From the NCBI RefSeq assembly GCF_003313505.1, contig NZ_QMHO01000010.1:62001-126000 (forward strand): 64,000 nucleotides of DNA, written 5' to 3'. Both the position numbers and the translations under genes were made by a program. A model generated the notes under the pieces. That model saw nothing but the letters and a program-made list of their open reading frames with translations, had not been told where the DNA came from and ran no database searches. Shown here piece after piece: positions 1 to 9,419 of this stretch (its first letter is position 1; every line of letters starts with the position of its first letter). Source of the stretch: Pedobacter nanyangensis (GTDB taxonomy: Bacteria > Bacteroidota > Bacteroidia > Sphingobacteriales > Sphingobacteriaceae).

Positions 1-272
1 TATAGTATCTTTTTACGGTCTATGCGGTCTGCGAGGACTCCGGCAAAAGGAGAAAAAACAATAAAGGCAATCACTCTTAAGGTAAGTGCAGATGCCAGTA
101 TCACTGCTGAATTTTCTTTACCGAACTGATAAGAAAGCAGGGCAAGACCCACCCAGGTAAAAGCATCCCCAAGTAAACTGATGGTCTGCGCAAAATACAG
201 CGTAGCAAATGCTCTTTGTTTTAAAGCCCGAAACGGTTCTTTCAACGCTGATAAGAGTGTTGCCCTGTTCAT
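1..272 (-). CDS. MFS transporter, N-terminal part (runs off the window)
   Basis: About 90 N-terminal codons are visible; the gene continues past base 1. Its ATG overlaps the TAA stop of the RND adaptor by one base (TAATG), so it belongs to the metal-efflux operon and is probably translationally coupled. The protein has two hydrophobic segments and then GVLADRIDRKK, the motif A loop between helices 2 and 3 of the major facilitator superfamily. The family moves small solutes or drugs across the inner membrane using ion gradients. The substrate cannot be read from this fragment. A role accessory to metal export is inferred from position only. Confidence 0.85.
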   Translation of the reverse strand, partial: MNRATLLSALKEPFRALKQRAFATLYFAQTISLLGDAFTWVGLALLSYQFGKENSAVILASALTLRVIAFIVFSPFAGVLADRIDRKKIL

Positions 273-1432
273 TATTCCTCTACATTCTTCATCGCCGAAA
301 GCAAGGTATAAGCTCCTTTGAGCACAACCGCCGCATTTCGGTCGAAGTTATCCGGTAAAATCACTTCTGTATAGCCTTCCTGTTCAATGCCTTTTTTAAC
401 CGGGATCATTTTAAAGGTAAATCCGTTCTGATCAGCACCAATCTGAACAAAAATGTAATCCATTCCATCTGCCTGAATGATCGCATCATTTGGCAATGAC
501 GGTACAGACTGCCCGGTTGTTTCAATCATCGCCTTGGCATACATCCCTGGGAAAAGTGAGCTACTTCCCGCATTTTCAAGATGGCAATGCACAGGTACGG
601 TCCCTTCGCTATTGGTAGACTTGCCAATCAGGAACACCTTGGCATTACGGTTGTAACCTGTCTCATTGGCCAAGGAGAATTTGATGGACTGTCCAACTTT
701 TATTCTTCCTGCATCCCTTTCGTAAACATTTAAGGAAAGATGCATCTCATCCTTATTGGCCAGTTCAAAGATCACGTCCGTAGGGTTTACATACTTTCCT
801 ATCGTGGCGTTGCTTATGGTTATATATCCATTGATCGGCGAATAAAGGTTGCTTGTTTTAGCAATTTTCCCGGATTGCAGATTACGGGCATTGATACCGA
901 TCATCGATAATTTTTGTTCTAGCCCACTCATTCTGGCCTGTATCATCTTGTATTCAGAATTGACCTGCTGAAAAGTTTTAGCCGAGTTAACATCTTCCTT
1001 TCTTAGCTGTTCCTGTCTTTTATACTCCAGCGCCAAAAATTCAAAACGGCTTTTACTCTCCAGGTATTCCTGCTGAATGTCGATAAATACCGGGTTTTCT
1101 ATAATTGCAATCACCTGGCCTTTACGAATTTGCTGACCTGGCAATAGCCCCGAACTTTTAATGTATCCACCCAGTGGTGCGGAAATAGAGACCACATTTT
1201 CAGGTGGCACGTCAATCGCTCCACTGGCCTTGATCACGTCGCTGAGCGTACGCATTTCCAGTTTGCCGGTCTGAAGATCGGCAAGCTTATGCTGATCTTT
1301 TGAAAGTGTTACCTCGTCACTGGCTTTTGTAGTGGCGGGTTCTTCTTTTTGTTCTTCCTTAGCTGCCTGGTTACAGGCAGTTAGGGTTAAAAATGACAGC
1401 GTGAAAGCTGCAATATAATTCAGTGTCTTCAT
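272..1432 (-). CDS. Efflux RND periplasmic adaptor subunit (CzcB/CusB type)
   Basis: 386 aa membrane-fusion protein expected to bridge the inner-membrane RND pump and the outer-membrane channel. The N-terminus is a lipoprotein signal peptide ending in the lipobox LTAC (Cys about residue 20), so it is anchored to a membrane by lipid. A charged low-complexity linker follows, then a barrel-sandwich (biotinyl-lipoyl-like) half around residues 80-115, a coiled-coil hairpin around 120-180, and beta-barrel and membrane-proximal domains to the C-terminus. It lies 9 bp downstream of the pump gene and overlaps the following MFS gene by one base. Metal specificity is inferred from the pump, not visible here. 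Confidence 0.93.
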   Translation of the reverse strand: MKTLNYIAAFTLSFLTLTACNQAAKEEQKEEPATTKASDEVTLSKDQHKLADLQTGKLEMRTLSDVIKASGAIDVPPENVVSISAPLGGYIKSSGLLPGQQIRKGQVIAIIENPVFIDIQQEYLESKSRFEFLALEYKRQEQLRKEDVNSAKTFQQVNSEYKMIQARMSGLEQKLSMIGINARNLQSGKIAKTSNLYSPINGYITISNATIGKYVNPTDVIFELANKDEMHLSLNVYERDAGRIKVGQSIKFSLANETGYNRNAKVFLIGKSTNSEGTVPVHCHLENAGSSSLFPGMYAKAMIETTGQSVPSLPNDAIIQADGMDYIFVQIGADQNGFTFKMIPVKKGIEQEGYTEVILPDNFDRNAAVVLKGAYTLLSAMKNVEE

Positions 1433-1441
1433 CCTGTTTTT

Positions 1442-4400
1442 TTATTTCTTCCCTGTGATATTTTCAATGTCCAATAGGTTCTGGTTGTAGGCAAAAAGCT
1501 CGTCCAGATAATCAGATTTAATTTTAATGGCCAGTGTAAGGCTTTGCAGGTATTGCAGATAAGCAATTTCACCTCCCTTAAATCCAGCTTCTGCATTTTT
1601 GATGATCAGTTCTGCCTGCTTCAGCGCACCATTTTCATAATAATCCAAAGCACTGGAATGTTTACGGTTTTGCTGTAAAAGCTGTGCGAAAACACCTTGG
1701 GCCATACTTTGCTGATCCTGTAAATTGGCCTGCGCAATCTGCTGGTTTACTTTGGCTGCATTCACTTTGGCCCTGTTTCCACCAGGTAAAATCGGAATGC
1801 CGATCCCCAGTTGAAAGCCGCTAAAGCGGTCGCCACCCGTATAAGTCATTGTCGTACCATTAAAATTCTGAGGGCCTTTAAAAGACTGGTTGAAATAACC
1901 GATTGAAAAATCTGGCAGTCCTTTCGCCTTTTGCAAATTGGTTTCCCGCTCCCTGACTTTAAGTTCCTGTTGCAGGTAATTCAGGTAAGGGTTTTGGGCC
2001 AGAATTGCGCTATCCTGTAAGATGGCAACACGCTGTCTTTGCAGTTTACGGTCAACTACACCAATCTGCTGATTGGTATTCAACAAGGTTTGCAGCTCCC
2101 TTTCAGCAATCAGCGCATCCGCATCCACCTGTCTTAAGGTATTTTTAAGCTCCATAGACTGGGTTTCGGAAGTCACCTTTTCAAGCCTGTTGCTTTCTCC
2201 GGTACGGTAACGCAGGTCGCTTGCTTTGAGCAGATTGGTATACAGGCTATCCTGAAACCGCAATAGTGTTTTCTTTTCATCGAGGTAAACCAGCTTATAG
2301 TAAACCGCTTTGACCTTACCTATTAAAGCCAGGGCTTTCACATCAAACTGTCCCTGCGCACTTTTGACATTTTCGGCAGCCAGTTTTGATTGCCCCGAAT
2401 AGACTGTGGGGAACTCAATTTTTTGATTGACACTGATGTGGTTGTCTCTTTGGTTACTGTTAATTTGCCCCTGCTGATAAACAACGTTCGTGCGGTCAAG
2501 GGTCAGACTCCCTTTTTTTAGGGCTTTTTGAAGGTCAACTTCAAAGCCCGCAGCACGGATTCCATTATTGTTCTTTAAAGCCAGGTCAATGGCCTGCTGT
2601 AGACTTAACTTCTCTTGTGGAACCGTCTGTGCCTGTACTTTTGAAGGCCAGAATAAAAAAGTTGACACTACCAAAACAGCCATCGTATTGAGCGTAGCGT
2701 TGGTATTAACCCTTTTAAACTTCTTCTCAAAAAGGATATACAGCACAGGCAATACCAATAAGGTAAGTAAGGTAGCGGTAAGCAACCCACCAATCACCAC
2801 CGTGGCCAAAGGACGTTGGATCTCTGCACCCGACGAATTGGAAATTGCCATTGGTAAAAAGCCCAGGGATGCCACGGCCGCAGTCATCAATACAGGACGC
2901 AGCCTGATCTTTGTCCCGGTAAGTACCCTTTCGTTGATATCGGTCATACCTTCTTCTTTCAGCCGGTTAAATTCAGAGATCAGCACGATACCGTTTAATA
3001 CCGCAACCCCAAAAAGTGCAATGAAACCAACGCCCGCGGAAATACTGAATGGCATATCCCTGATCAACAGGGCAAAAACGCCACCAATGGCCGAAAGCGG
3101 GATGGCGGTAAAAATGAGCAAGGTCTGTTTCATGGAGTTAAAAGTGAAATAGAGTAAGCAAAGGATGAGCAGCAGCGCTACAGGAAGGGCAAAGGCCAGT
3201 CTTTTATTGGCAGCCTGTAAGTTCTCAAACTGACCGCCATAAGTCACATAATAACCTGCCGGAAGTTTAATCTTCTGGTCGATCTTTGACTGGATTTCTT
3301 TCACAATGCTGGCTACATCACGGTCGCGAACGTTAAAACCAACCGTGATCCTTCTTTTGGTGTCATCACGCTGGATTTGGTTAGGACCATTTTTAAATTC
3401 CACACTGGCCACTTCCTGTAAAGGAATCTGTCGTCCTGTTGGAGTAGAGATGTATAGTTCGCGTACATTGTTAATGTCCTGCCGGTCATCTTTGTCCAGT
3501 CTAACGACCATATCAAAACGTTTTTCTCCCTCATATACCAGTCCTGCGGTTTCCCCGGCAAATGCGGTTTTCACTGTCCTATTCACTTCCTCAATGTTCA
3601 ATCCATATTGGGCGATCTTGTCCCGGTTAAACCTGATCTGTATTTGCGGAAGTCCGGTAACCTCTTCTATATACAGGTCGTACACTCCGTCGATCGGCTT
3701 GACCAGCTTACCGATCTTTGCCGCCTCACTGGTTAGCACATCCAGGTCCTCGCCGTAAATTTTCAGTACTACATCCTGTTTGGCGCCAGTGATCAGCTCA
3801 TTGAAACGCATCTGTATGGGCTGCTGAAAACCAAAGGTGGCACCTGAAATGACTGAAAGTGCTTTTTGCATGGTGTCGGCCAGTTCCTTCCTGGTTTTGG
3901 CAGTTGTCCATTCACTTTTTTCCTTCAGGATCACCATCATGTCACCCGCCTCAATCGGCATTGGATCGGTGGGCACTTCACCTGAACCAATTTTATTGAC
4001 CACCTGTTTGACTTCCGGGAAGCCGAGTATAATCTTTTGGGCCTTTCTTGACACTTCGATCATCTGGTCAATTGAACTCCCGGTCAATACCCTGGTTTCT
4101 ACAGCAAAATCTCCTTCGTCCAGTTGCGGGATAAATTCGCCTCCAAGATGATTGAAAGTAAAGATGCTTAAGACGAAAAGTACAACAGCAACAATAAGTA
4201 CCGCAGCTTTATGCTGAATTGCTTTTTTGATGAGCGGACTGTACAGGCGCTGAAAGTAATCCATCATTTTATCCGAAAAATTACGCTTATGGCTGGTGTT
4301 TTTGCTTAAGCCCAATGCAGCCATCATCGGTACATAAGTAAGGGAGAGGATAAATGCCCCCAGGATGGCAAACATTACTGTTTGCGCCATTGGCCTGAAC

Positions 4401-5827
4401 ATCTTCCCTTCAATGCCAACCAATACCAATAAAGGAAGGTAGACGATGAGGATAATGATCTCACCAAATGCTGCGCTTGTCCTGATCTTGGATGATGCCT
4501 GGTAAACTTCTTCATCCATCTGCTTTTGGGTCAGCCTTGAAATCCCCTGAATGGCAAAATTACCAATGGCGATCCGGTGGACTATACTTTCCACAATGAT
4601 TACGGCCCCATCCACGATAAGGCCAAAATCAATTGCACCCAGGCTCATCAGGTTTCCTGAAACCCCGAACAGGTTCATCATACAGATCGCAAACAGCATC
4701 GCGAGTGGAATAACCGATGCGACAACCAGTCCTGCACGCAGGTTTCCCAGAAACAGGATAAGGATAAAGATTACGATCAATGCACCTTCGATCAGGTTTT
4801 TAGATACGGTACCAATGGCATTATCAACCAATTTTTTACGGTCCAGAAAGGGTTCAATCGTTACGCCCTCGGGCAGGGTTTTCTTGATCTGCTCAATTTT
4901 TTCCTTAACATTGTTGATCACTTCTGATGAATTGGCGCCTTTGAGCATCATTACAATCCCTGTAACGGTTTCTCCCTCGCCGTTTCTTGTTGCGGCACCA
5001 TAACGAACGCCGTTACCAAACTGTACGGCAGCTACGTCCCTGATGAGTACCGGGGTTCCGTTATTGGTTTTGATGACAATCTTACCAATGTCTTCCAGGC
5101 CATCCACCAATCCTTCGCTACGGATAAAGTAGGCATTGGGCGACTTATTGATGTATGCCCCTCCGGTATTCTGGTTGTTGGTTTCCAGTGCCTTAAAGAT
5201 ATCGGCTATGCTTATGTTTAAACTCCGCAGCCTGTCGGGATTTACGGCGATTTCATACTGCTTGACAAACCCGCCAAATCCACTGACCTCGGCCACGCCC
5301 GGCGTACCTAACAGCTGGCGTTTTACGATCCAGTCCTGAATGGTACGCAGTTCCATCGCACTGTATTTCTTTTCATACCCTTTTTTGGGGTGGATAACAT
5401 ATTGGTATATTTCTCCAAGCCCTGTGGTAACCGGGGCCATTTCGGGTTTCCCTACACCTTCGGGAATCTGTTTTGCGGCATCGTTCAGCCTTTCGCTGAT
5501 CTGCTGGCGTGCCCAGTAAATGTCGACGTCTTCATCAAAGACGACCGTAACCAGCGACAGGCCAAAACGGGAAAAGGAACGGATCTGTTTGATACCGGGA
5601 ATGCTGGCCATGGTTTGTTCAACGGGAAAGGTAATCAGCCTTTCTGCTTCTTGGGCAGCTAAAGTAGGTGTAACAGTGATGACCATCACCTGATTATCTG
5701 TAATATCAGGTACGGCATCAATGGGTAATCTGGTAATGGAATAGGTACCCCATGCAATCAACGCAAGGGTAAACAAACCAATAACGAGCTTATTCTTGAT
5801 AGAAAACGCTATGATGTTATTCAGCAT
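1442..5827 (-). CDS. CzcA-type heavy-metal RND pump fused to a TolC-like outer-membrane channel
   Basis: 1461 aa. Residues 1 to about 1035 form a complete 12-helix RND proton/metal antiporter. The helix-4 motif DFGLIVDGAVIIVE (about residue 400) matches the DFGx3DGAx3VE signature of divalent-cation (Zn/Co/Cd/Ni) HME-RND pumps rather than the Cu/Ag type. Around residues 1045-1066 comes an extra hydrophobic stretch ending in VQA-Q that looks like a signal peptide. About 395 residues of TolC/CzcC-like outer-membrane efflux protein follow, starting with the typical LSLQQAIDLALKNN. Separate pump and channel genes are the usual arrangement; here the two are one frame with no stop. This family is often annotated CusA/CzcA in Bacteroidota. 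The adaptor gene follows after 9 bp. Confidence 0.93.
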   Translation of the reverse strand: MLNNIIAFSIKNKLVIGLFTLALIAWGTYSITRLPIDAVPDITDNQVMVITVTPTLAAQEAERLITFPVEQTMASIPGIKQIRSFSRFGLSLVTVVFDEDVDIYWARQQISERLNDAAKQIPEGVGKPEMAPVTTGLGEIYQYVIHPKKGYEKKYSAMELRTIQDWIVKRQLLGTPGVAEVSGFGGFVKQYEIAVNPDRLRSLNISIADIFKALETNNQNTGGAYINKSPNAYFIRSEGLVDGLEDIGKIVIKTNNGTPVLIRDVAAVQFGNGVRYGAATRNGEGETVTGIVMMLKGANSSEVINNVKEKIEQIKKTLPEGVTIEPFLDRKKLVDNAIGTVSKNLIEGALIVIFILILFLGNLRAGLVVASVIPLAMLFAICMMNLFGVSGNLMSLGAIDFGLIVDGAVIIVESIVHRIAIGNFAIQGISRLTQKQMDEEVYQASSKIRTSAAFGEIIILIVYLPLLVLVGIEGKMFRPMAQTVMFAILGAFILSLTYVPMMAALGLSKNTSHKRNFSDKMMDYFQRLYSPLIKKAIQHKAAVLIVAVVLFVLSIFTFNHLGGEFIPQLDEGDFAVETRVLTGSSIDQMIEVSRKAQKIILGFPEVKQVVNKIGSGEVPTDPMPIEAGDMMVILKEKSEWTTAKTRKELADTMQKALSVISGATFGFQQPIQMRFNELITGAKQDVVLKIYGEDLDVLTSEAAKIGKLVKPIDGVYDLYIEEVTGLPQIQIRFNRDKIAQYGLNIEEVNRTVKTAFAGETAGLVYEGEKRFDMVVRLDKDDRQDINNVRELYISTPTGRQIPLQEVASVEFKNGPNQIQRDDTKRRITVGFNVRDRDVASIVKEIQSKIDQKIKLPAGYYVTYGGQFENLQAANKRLAFALPVALLLILCLLYFTFNSMKQTLLIFTAIPLSAIGGVFALLIRDMPFSISAGVGFIALFGVAVLNGIVLISEFNRLKEEGMTDINERVLTGTKIRLRPVLMTAAVASLGFLPMAISNSSGAEIQRPLATVVIGGLLTATLLTLLVLPVLYILFEKKFKRVNTNATLNTMAVLVVSTFLFWPSKVQAQTVPQEKLSLQQAIDLALKNNNGIRAAGFEVDLQKALKKGSLTLDRTNVVYQQGQINSNQRDNHISVNQKIEFPTVYSGQSKLAAENVKSAQGQFDVKALALIGKVKAVYYKLVYLDEKKTLLRFQDSLYTNLLKASDLRYRTGESNRLEKVTSETQSMELKNTLRQVDADALIAERELQTLLNTNQQIGVVDRKLQRQRVAILQDSAILAQNPYLNYLQQELKVRERETNLQKAKGLPDFSIGYFNQSFKGPQNFNGTTMTYTGGDRFSGFQLGIGIPILPGGNRAKVNAAKVNQQIAQANLQDQQSMAQGVFAQLLQQNRKHSSALDYYENGALKQAELIIKNAEAGFKGGEIAYLQYLQSLTLAIKIKSDYLDELFAYNQNLLDIENITGKK

Positions 5828-5910
5828 CTTAAAAATTTATTGTAAAAAATCAGAAAAAGAGATCGCATAAGCGACCCTGTTCATTTGCTTAAAGCAAATA
5901 ATTCCGGTAA

Positions 5911-6273
5911 TTAACAATAAGCAGGGGGGCCACGTAAGCACGAGGCATCGACATTATAGAGTGAAGGGGGATATTCTGGCGGCGGAAGAACATGCTGCTG
6001 AACAAGTACGACTGGTTCCAGAATAAAGCTATACTCGACAACAATCAGATTTATCGGCACACTGATATCGTTGTGTTGAAAATCTAATTTTTGAATGAAG
6101 TCTCCATCAAGTTTCACATTGTCAAAAGGAGTGGCAGAATTATCTTCTTCATGATCATGATGATCGTGAGAAGATGTAATAACTTGCTCGTCGTGATGGT
6201 GCGAAATGAGGTTATGGGCCAATAAAAGGCTAAATGCAAGACCAATAAAAACACGGGCTAGCCATACTCTCAT
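5911..6273 (-). CDS. Small exported His-rich protein, probable metal-binding partner of the efflux pump
   Basis: 120 aa protein with an N-terminal hydrophobic segment (VFIGLAFSLLLAH) that can act as signal peptide or anchor. It is followed by two histidine clusters, SHHHD and SHDHHDHEED (about residues 24-46), well suited to bind Zn, Ni, Co or Cu in the periplasm. The C-terminus is Pro-rich and holds two Cys residues. It is the first gene of the minus-strand metal-efflux operon, 83 bp upstream of the RND pump. I do not recognise a named family. Metal sensing, buffering or delivery to the pump is inference from composition and position. Confidence 0.7.
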   Translation of the reverse strand: MRVWLARVFIGLAFSLLLAHNLISHHHDEQVITSSHDHHDHEEDNSATPFDNVKLDGDFIQKLDFQHNDISVPINLIVVEYSFILEPVVLVQQHVLPPPEYPPSLYNVDASCLRGPPAYC

Positions 6274-6491
6274 AATGCAAATATAGAATTATGCCTTATA
6301 AGTTGTGCAGTAAGTAATATTTTTATAATCTACTTAGACTAGATTGTTTCATTTTTTGTTTGAAAAATGCCTATTTAAGCATATCAATTGCTAAACGACA
6401 AATAAATCCAGGACAATTCATTTGCTAATTCCATACGTTAATCTATTGACAATATCATTTTTTTTTAATTTTTTGTCCATCCCTTTAAGTT

Positions 6492-6911
6492 TTATTGCCT
6501 TGTTGCTTCTGTATATTCTTCATCGGTTACAGGTTCCAGCCAGATATTTTCATTCGTTTGGGAGTTACAGGCTATACCGATATGAGAAAACCAACTGGCT
6601 GGTGCAGCTCCATGCCAATGTTCGACATTTGGGGCAATTTCAATAACTGTACCGGGTTCCATGTGTACAGCTTGTTTTCCCCGTTCCTGATAATAGCCTG
6701 CACCACCAACAGCAATTAGTATCTGCCCCCCCGTGTGCTTGTGCCAGTTGTTGCGACAACCAGGTTCAAACGTAATGTTATTCATCGGAACATTTAAGTC
6801 TTTGTTTGAGGTAAGCGGAGCATTCCAGGATTTTCCGCTAAAGTATTTTGCGTAAGCCGTGTTTTCTTCCCCTGTGGGAAAGACACTGATTTTTGGGACT
6901 ATTGTTTCCAT
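6492..6911 (-). CDS. Cupin-domain protein
   Basis: 139 aa single-domain cupin. Motif 1 is visible as a GCRNNWHKHTGGQ region (about residues 52-64) with two His ligands, and motif 2 as PNVEHWHGA with His-x-His (about residues 93-101). Together these give a likely mononuclear metal site. The family includes small dioxygenases, isomerases and detoxifying enzymes that are often annotated only as cupin. The gene has its own start with no close upstream partner and sits between the metal-efflux operon and an IS remnant, so context does not suggest a substrate. Confidence 0.85.
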   Translation of the reverse strand: METIVPKISVFPTGEENTAYAKYFSGKSWNAPLTSNKDLNVPMNNITFEPGCRNNWHKHTGGQILIAVGGAGYYQERGKQAVHMEPGTVIEIAPNVEHWHGAAPASWFSHIGIACNSQTNENIWLEPVTDEEYTEATRQ

Positions 6912-7049
6912 CTTATTTTGTGTTTTACTAGTGATGCAGAATGCTTATGCAATTATCACGCCTATCAAGAAGAATACTGACAACGATTTAAGAGCAATGG
7001 TGGAAAATCTGGACAAACCATAGTAAAATGACCCCCTGATACCATTGGA

Positions 7050-7530
7050 TGGATATTTCGGCAAAAGTGGCCCCCTTGTTTCGGGGCAAAGTGGCCGCCA
7101 GAACGGTTGCCAAAAGTGGTAGATAATGTTCCTTTCCCCTGAACAAATATACCTAAACCAGATTGACGCTTCCTGGTTAATGATTCAAAACCACCAAAAC
7201 CTACTCCATCCACCATCTGAGTCCATTTTTGGAACACAGAAGCCCATTTCAATAGCGCTCGCTATTCAACAAATGGCAACGACTCAAAATAAGACGATTT
7301 AAGCAATCCAAAACACGATTCGGCCCACCGCCCTTCACTCAAGCTCATAATGAATCCTGAAGGCTTTATTGTCGCTTAAAATAGAAAATCGATTGTAGTA
7401 TGTAATAGATAAAAAAGTAGCTTGAAAGCATTAAAACGGCCACTTTGCTCCGAAATAGGGTGTCACTTTGAAGCGAAATCCCCTGTCAGTTTAAACGCGG
7501 ATTTACTGGCCACTTTTGCCGAAATATCCA
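7050..7530. mobile_element. IS21-like insertion-sequence remnant with 23-bp terminal inverted repeats
   Basis: The sequence TGGATATTTCGGCAAAAGTG(GCC) at 7050-7072 is repeated as a perfect 23-bp inverted copy at 7508-7530. Inside each end there are further short repeats of the AAAGTGGCC/AAAGTGACACC type, at about 7087 and 7112 on the left and about 7436, 7460 and 7481 on the right. These resemble the multiple transposase-binding repeats of IS21-family ends. Only 481 bp lie between the outer repeats and there is no istA or istB, so this is an internally deleted or non-autonomous derivative. Bases immediately outside (ATTGGA and GGTTACG) do not match, so no target duplication is visible. It cuts the susC gene on its right. 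IS21 assignment is from pattern memory. Confidence 0.75.
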
Positions 7531-9109
7531 GGTTACGTGTAAAATAAGTCTCCCTACTGTAATGTTCCCAAGTATCGATCCTCTGATTTTCGTTCTGGTA
7601 GAGCACTTCCGCATTTAAAAATTTGGTAAACCTGTACCTTGCTGAAATCCGGGCTAAAAGATTACTTGTTCTATCGTTGGCATCTCCATTTCTTAATTCG
7701 TCCAAAGGCCTGTACTTCCAATCCAGAAAACCAAGTTCAGCTGTACTGTTTACGTAAGCTGCACGATAACCTTTTACGACTACAAGTGCATTTCCGTTAT
7801 CGTCAACTAAATCGGCATACGGATACAAACCGCCATATTTGCCACCAACATCCCATCCATAACCAGTTAAATTATTTCTCAATGCTTTACTACGGGTATA
7901 GTTTAATGCGGCGGTAATATCAAGGTTTTTGATTGGGGTGTAGGTATTCTGGGCATTAATTGTTATCCTGTTGTAACCATTGCCTATCGAACTTTCTCTA
8001 TTGTTGTCGTAACCAATTGAAAGCGCATAAATCATCTGGTTTCCACCTCCACGTATACTAAGCGAGTTTTGTTGGTTTATGGATTTTTGATAGAAATGCT
8101 TTTCGTAATCAGTGCGCACGTCCATTGTGCGCAGAGCGTCTATTCTTGTGTCCTTCTCACTTTGGCTTAGGTTTCCAGCTAATATGTCTATCACCGGCGA
8201 CAAAGCTGGTCGGGTAGTTGTATTTGCTATATCTGCTGTAAAATAGCCTTGCCCAAACAGGTATTTTTCTATATCGATAAAGGTAGAGGCATCTACAAAC
8301 TTTTTGTTTGCATAGAGGTCTATCTTATTTCCAAGGGTAATATTACTATTGAAATCTATTATAGGCTTTTGGTTCAAACGTCCCTTTTTGGTGGTGATAA
8401 CGATTACACCATTGCCGCTCCTTGCTCCCCAGATACTTGCTGCTGCGGCATCTTTTAGAACGGAAATACTTTCTACGTCGTTGGGGTTTATGTTCTCCAA
8501 ACTACCGATATAGGGAAAGCTGTCAACAATAATCAAGGGATCTTTGCTCACATCATCGGAAAGGGTGCTTTGCCCACGAATGTTAATTCCCAAAACACTT
8601 GTAGCTGTGCCTGATACAGTCCTCTGGGATTTTGTGCCATTAAATAATACACCGCTTGTAATCCCGTCCAAACGATCTAGAACGGTAGTACCAACCTTAC
8701 GGTTAAATAAAGTGCTGTCTATTACCACAAAACTTCCTGTTGCACGTTCTTTTGGAATATTCTGAAAACCTGTACTCGCTATGTTTACCTGCTGTAAGCT
8801 AGCTGTTTCGCTATATAGCACAATTTCAATATTGGTCATGCTCTTTTCAAATGGTAGTTGGCCCTTTTTATAGCCTATTGCACTGAACAGTAGCACACCC
8901 TTGGCCAAATTAGCACGGATTATAAATATTCCCTCATTATTTGAAGCGCCCATTGTTTGTGTCCCTATTTTTAAGGTAACATTGGGCAGGGGCTGTTGAT
9001 GCTCGTCAACTATCTTTCCCATAAGTATGGTTTGTGCCCGCACATTAACCTTAAAAAAAAGGCATAGCACAGCCATTACGGCAAAAGCCGTTATTTTTTT
9101 GAATATCAT
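7463..9109 (-). pseudogene. SusC/RagA-type TonB-dependent receptor, C-terminus lost to the IS remnant
   Basis: The reading frame gives 548 aa, against roughly 1000 for the family. There is a signal peptide, a CarboxypepD_reg-like domain (about residues 27-100), the plug domain with the LGINIRGQSTLS and VESISVLKDAAAASIWGARSG motifs (about 170-240), and the first part of the beta-barrel. The native sequence stops at the inverted repeat at 7530; the last 20 or so codons (from about DISAKVASK) are translated IS end. No SusD partner is in the window. It cannot form a complete barrel, so it is called a pseudogene. A GC-rich hairpin lies just upstream of its start. Confidence 0.88.
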
Positions 9110-9148
9110 TTTAATAAGTTTAGTTAGTTGGTTGAAATAAAAACTAAA

Positions 9149-9197
9149 CCTGCCGCCATTAATTAATTAACCTAAATATTTGAAGATAGGCGGCAGG
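9149..9197. terminator. GC-rich hairpin upstream of the truncated susC
   Basis: CCTGCCGCC (9149-9157) and GGCGGCAGG (9189-9197) form a perfect 9-bp inverted repeat with a 31-nt AT-rich loop. Read on the minus strand it is followed by TTTAGTTTTTATT and lies 40 bp before the susC start. It could end a short upstream transcript or be a leader structure. The long loop makes a simple terminator uncertain. Confidence 0.4.
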
Positions 9198-9208
9198 CAT
9201 AGACCAGC

Positions 9209-9418
9209 CTAAACTGGATTTTTGGGTTTAAGGGCATATAGCCTGTTAAAAGAATAAAACGGATGGGGTTTGTGTGTTTGGAAAGAAAAGCCAAAACATT
9301 GAAGATGCCCATTGCGGCATTTTGGTAGTTTGTATAAAGCCAGAACGATGTAACCGCCCCTCTCCTCTTTAAAAAAGGATAAGTCATAATTTATTACAGT
9401 TCTGGTAAGTGTTTTCAT
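9209..9418 (-). CDS. Possible small protein between the folded RNA region and susC (doubtful)
   Basis: 69 codons starting MKTLTRTVIN. The ATG sits 2 nt downstream (minus-strand sense) of a perfect 9-bp hairpin that ends the structured stretch 9420-9690, and the stop lies just before the GC-rich hairpin at 9149-9197. The protein has no recognisable domain, signal peptide or strong hydrophobic segment. A second overlapping frame in the same stretch is equally open, so this may be non-coding. It is listed because of its position between two hairpins, not because a family is recognised. Confidence 0.22.
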   Translation of the reverse strand: MKTLTRTVINYDLSFFKEERGGYIVLALYKLPKCRNGHLQCFGFSFQTHKPHPFYSFNRLYALKPKNPV

Positions 9419-9419
9419 T

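Noticed and set aside
2568..3152. Long plus-strand frames inside the RND pump gene (also near 3306, 3837 and 4551)
   Set aside because: They lie antisense to clearly conserved pump sequence and have no recognisable domains.
6965..7252. 95-codon open frame on the minus strand
   Set aside because: Its GGHF repeats are translations of the IS21-like end repeats, not a protein family.
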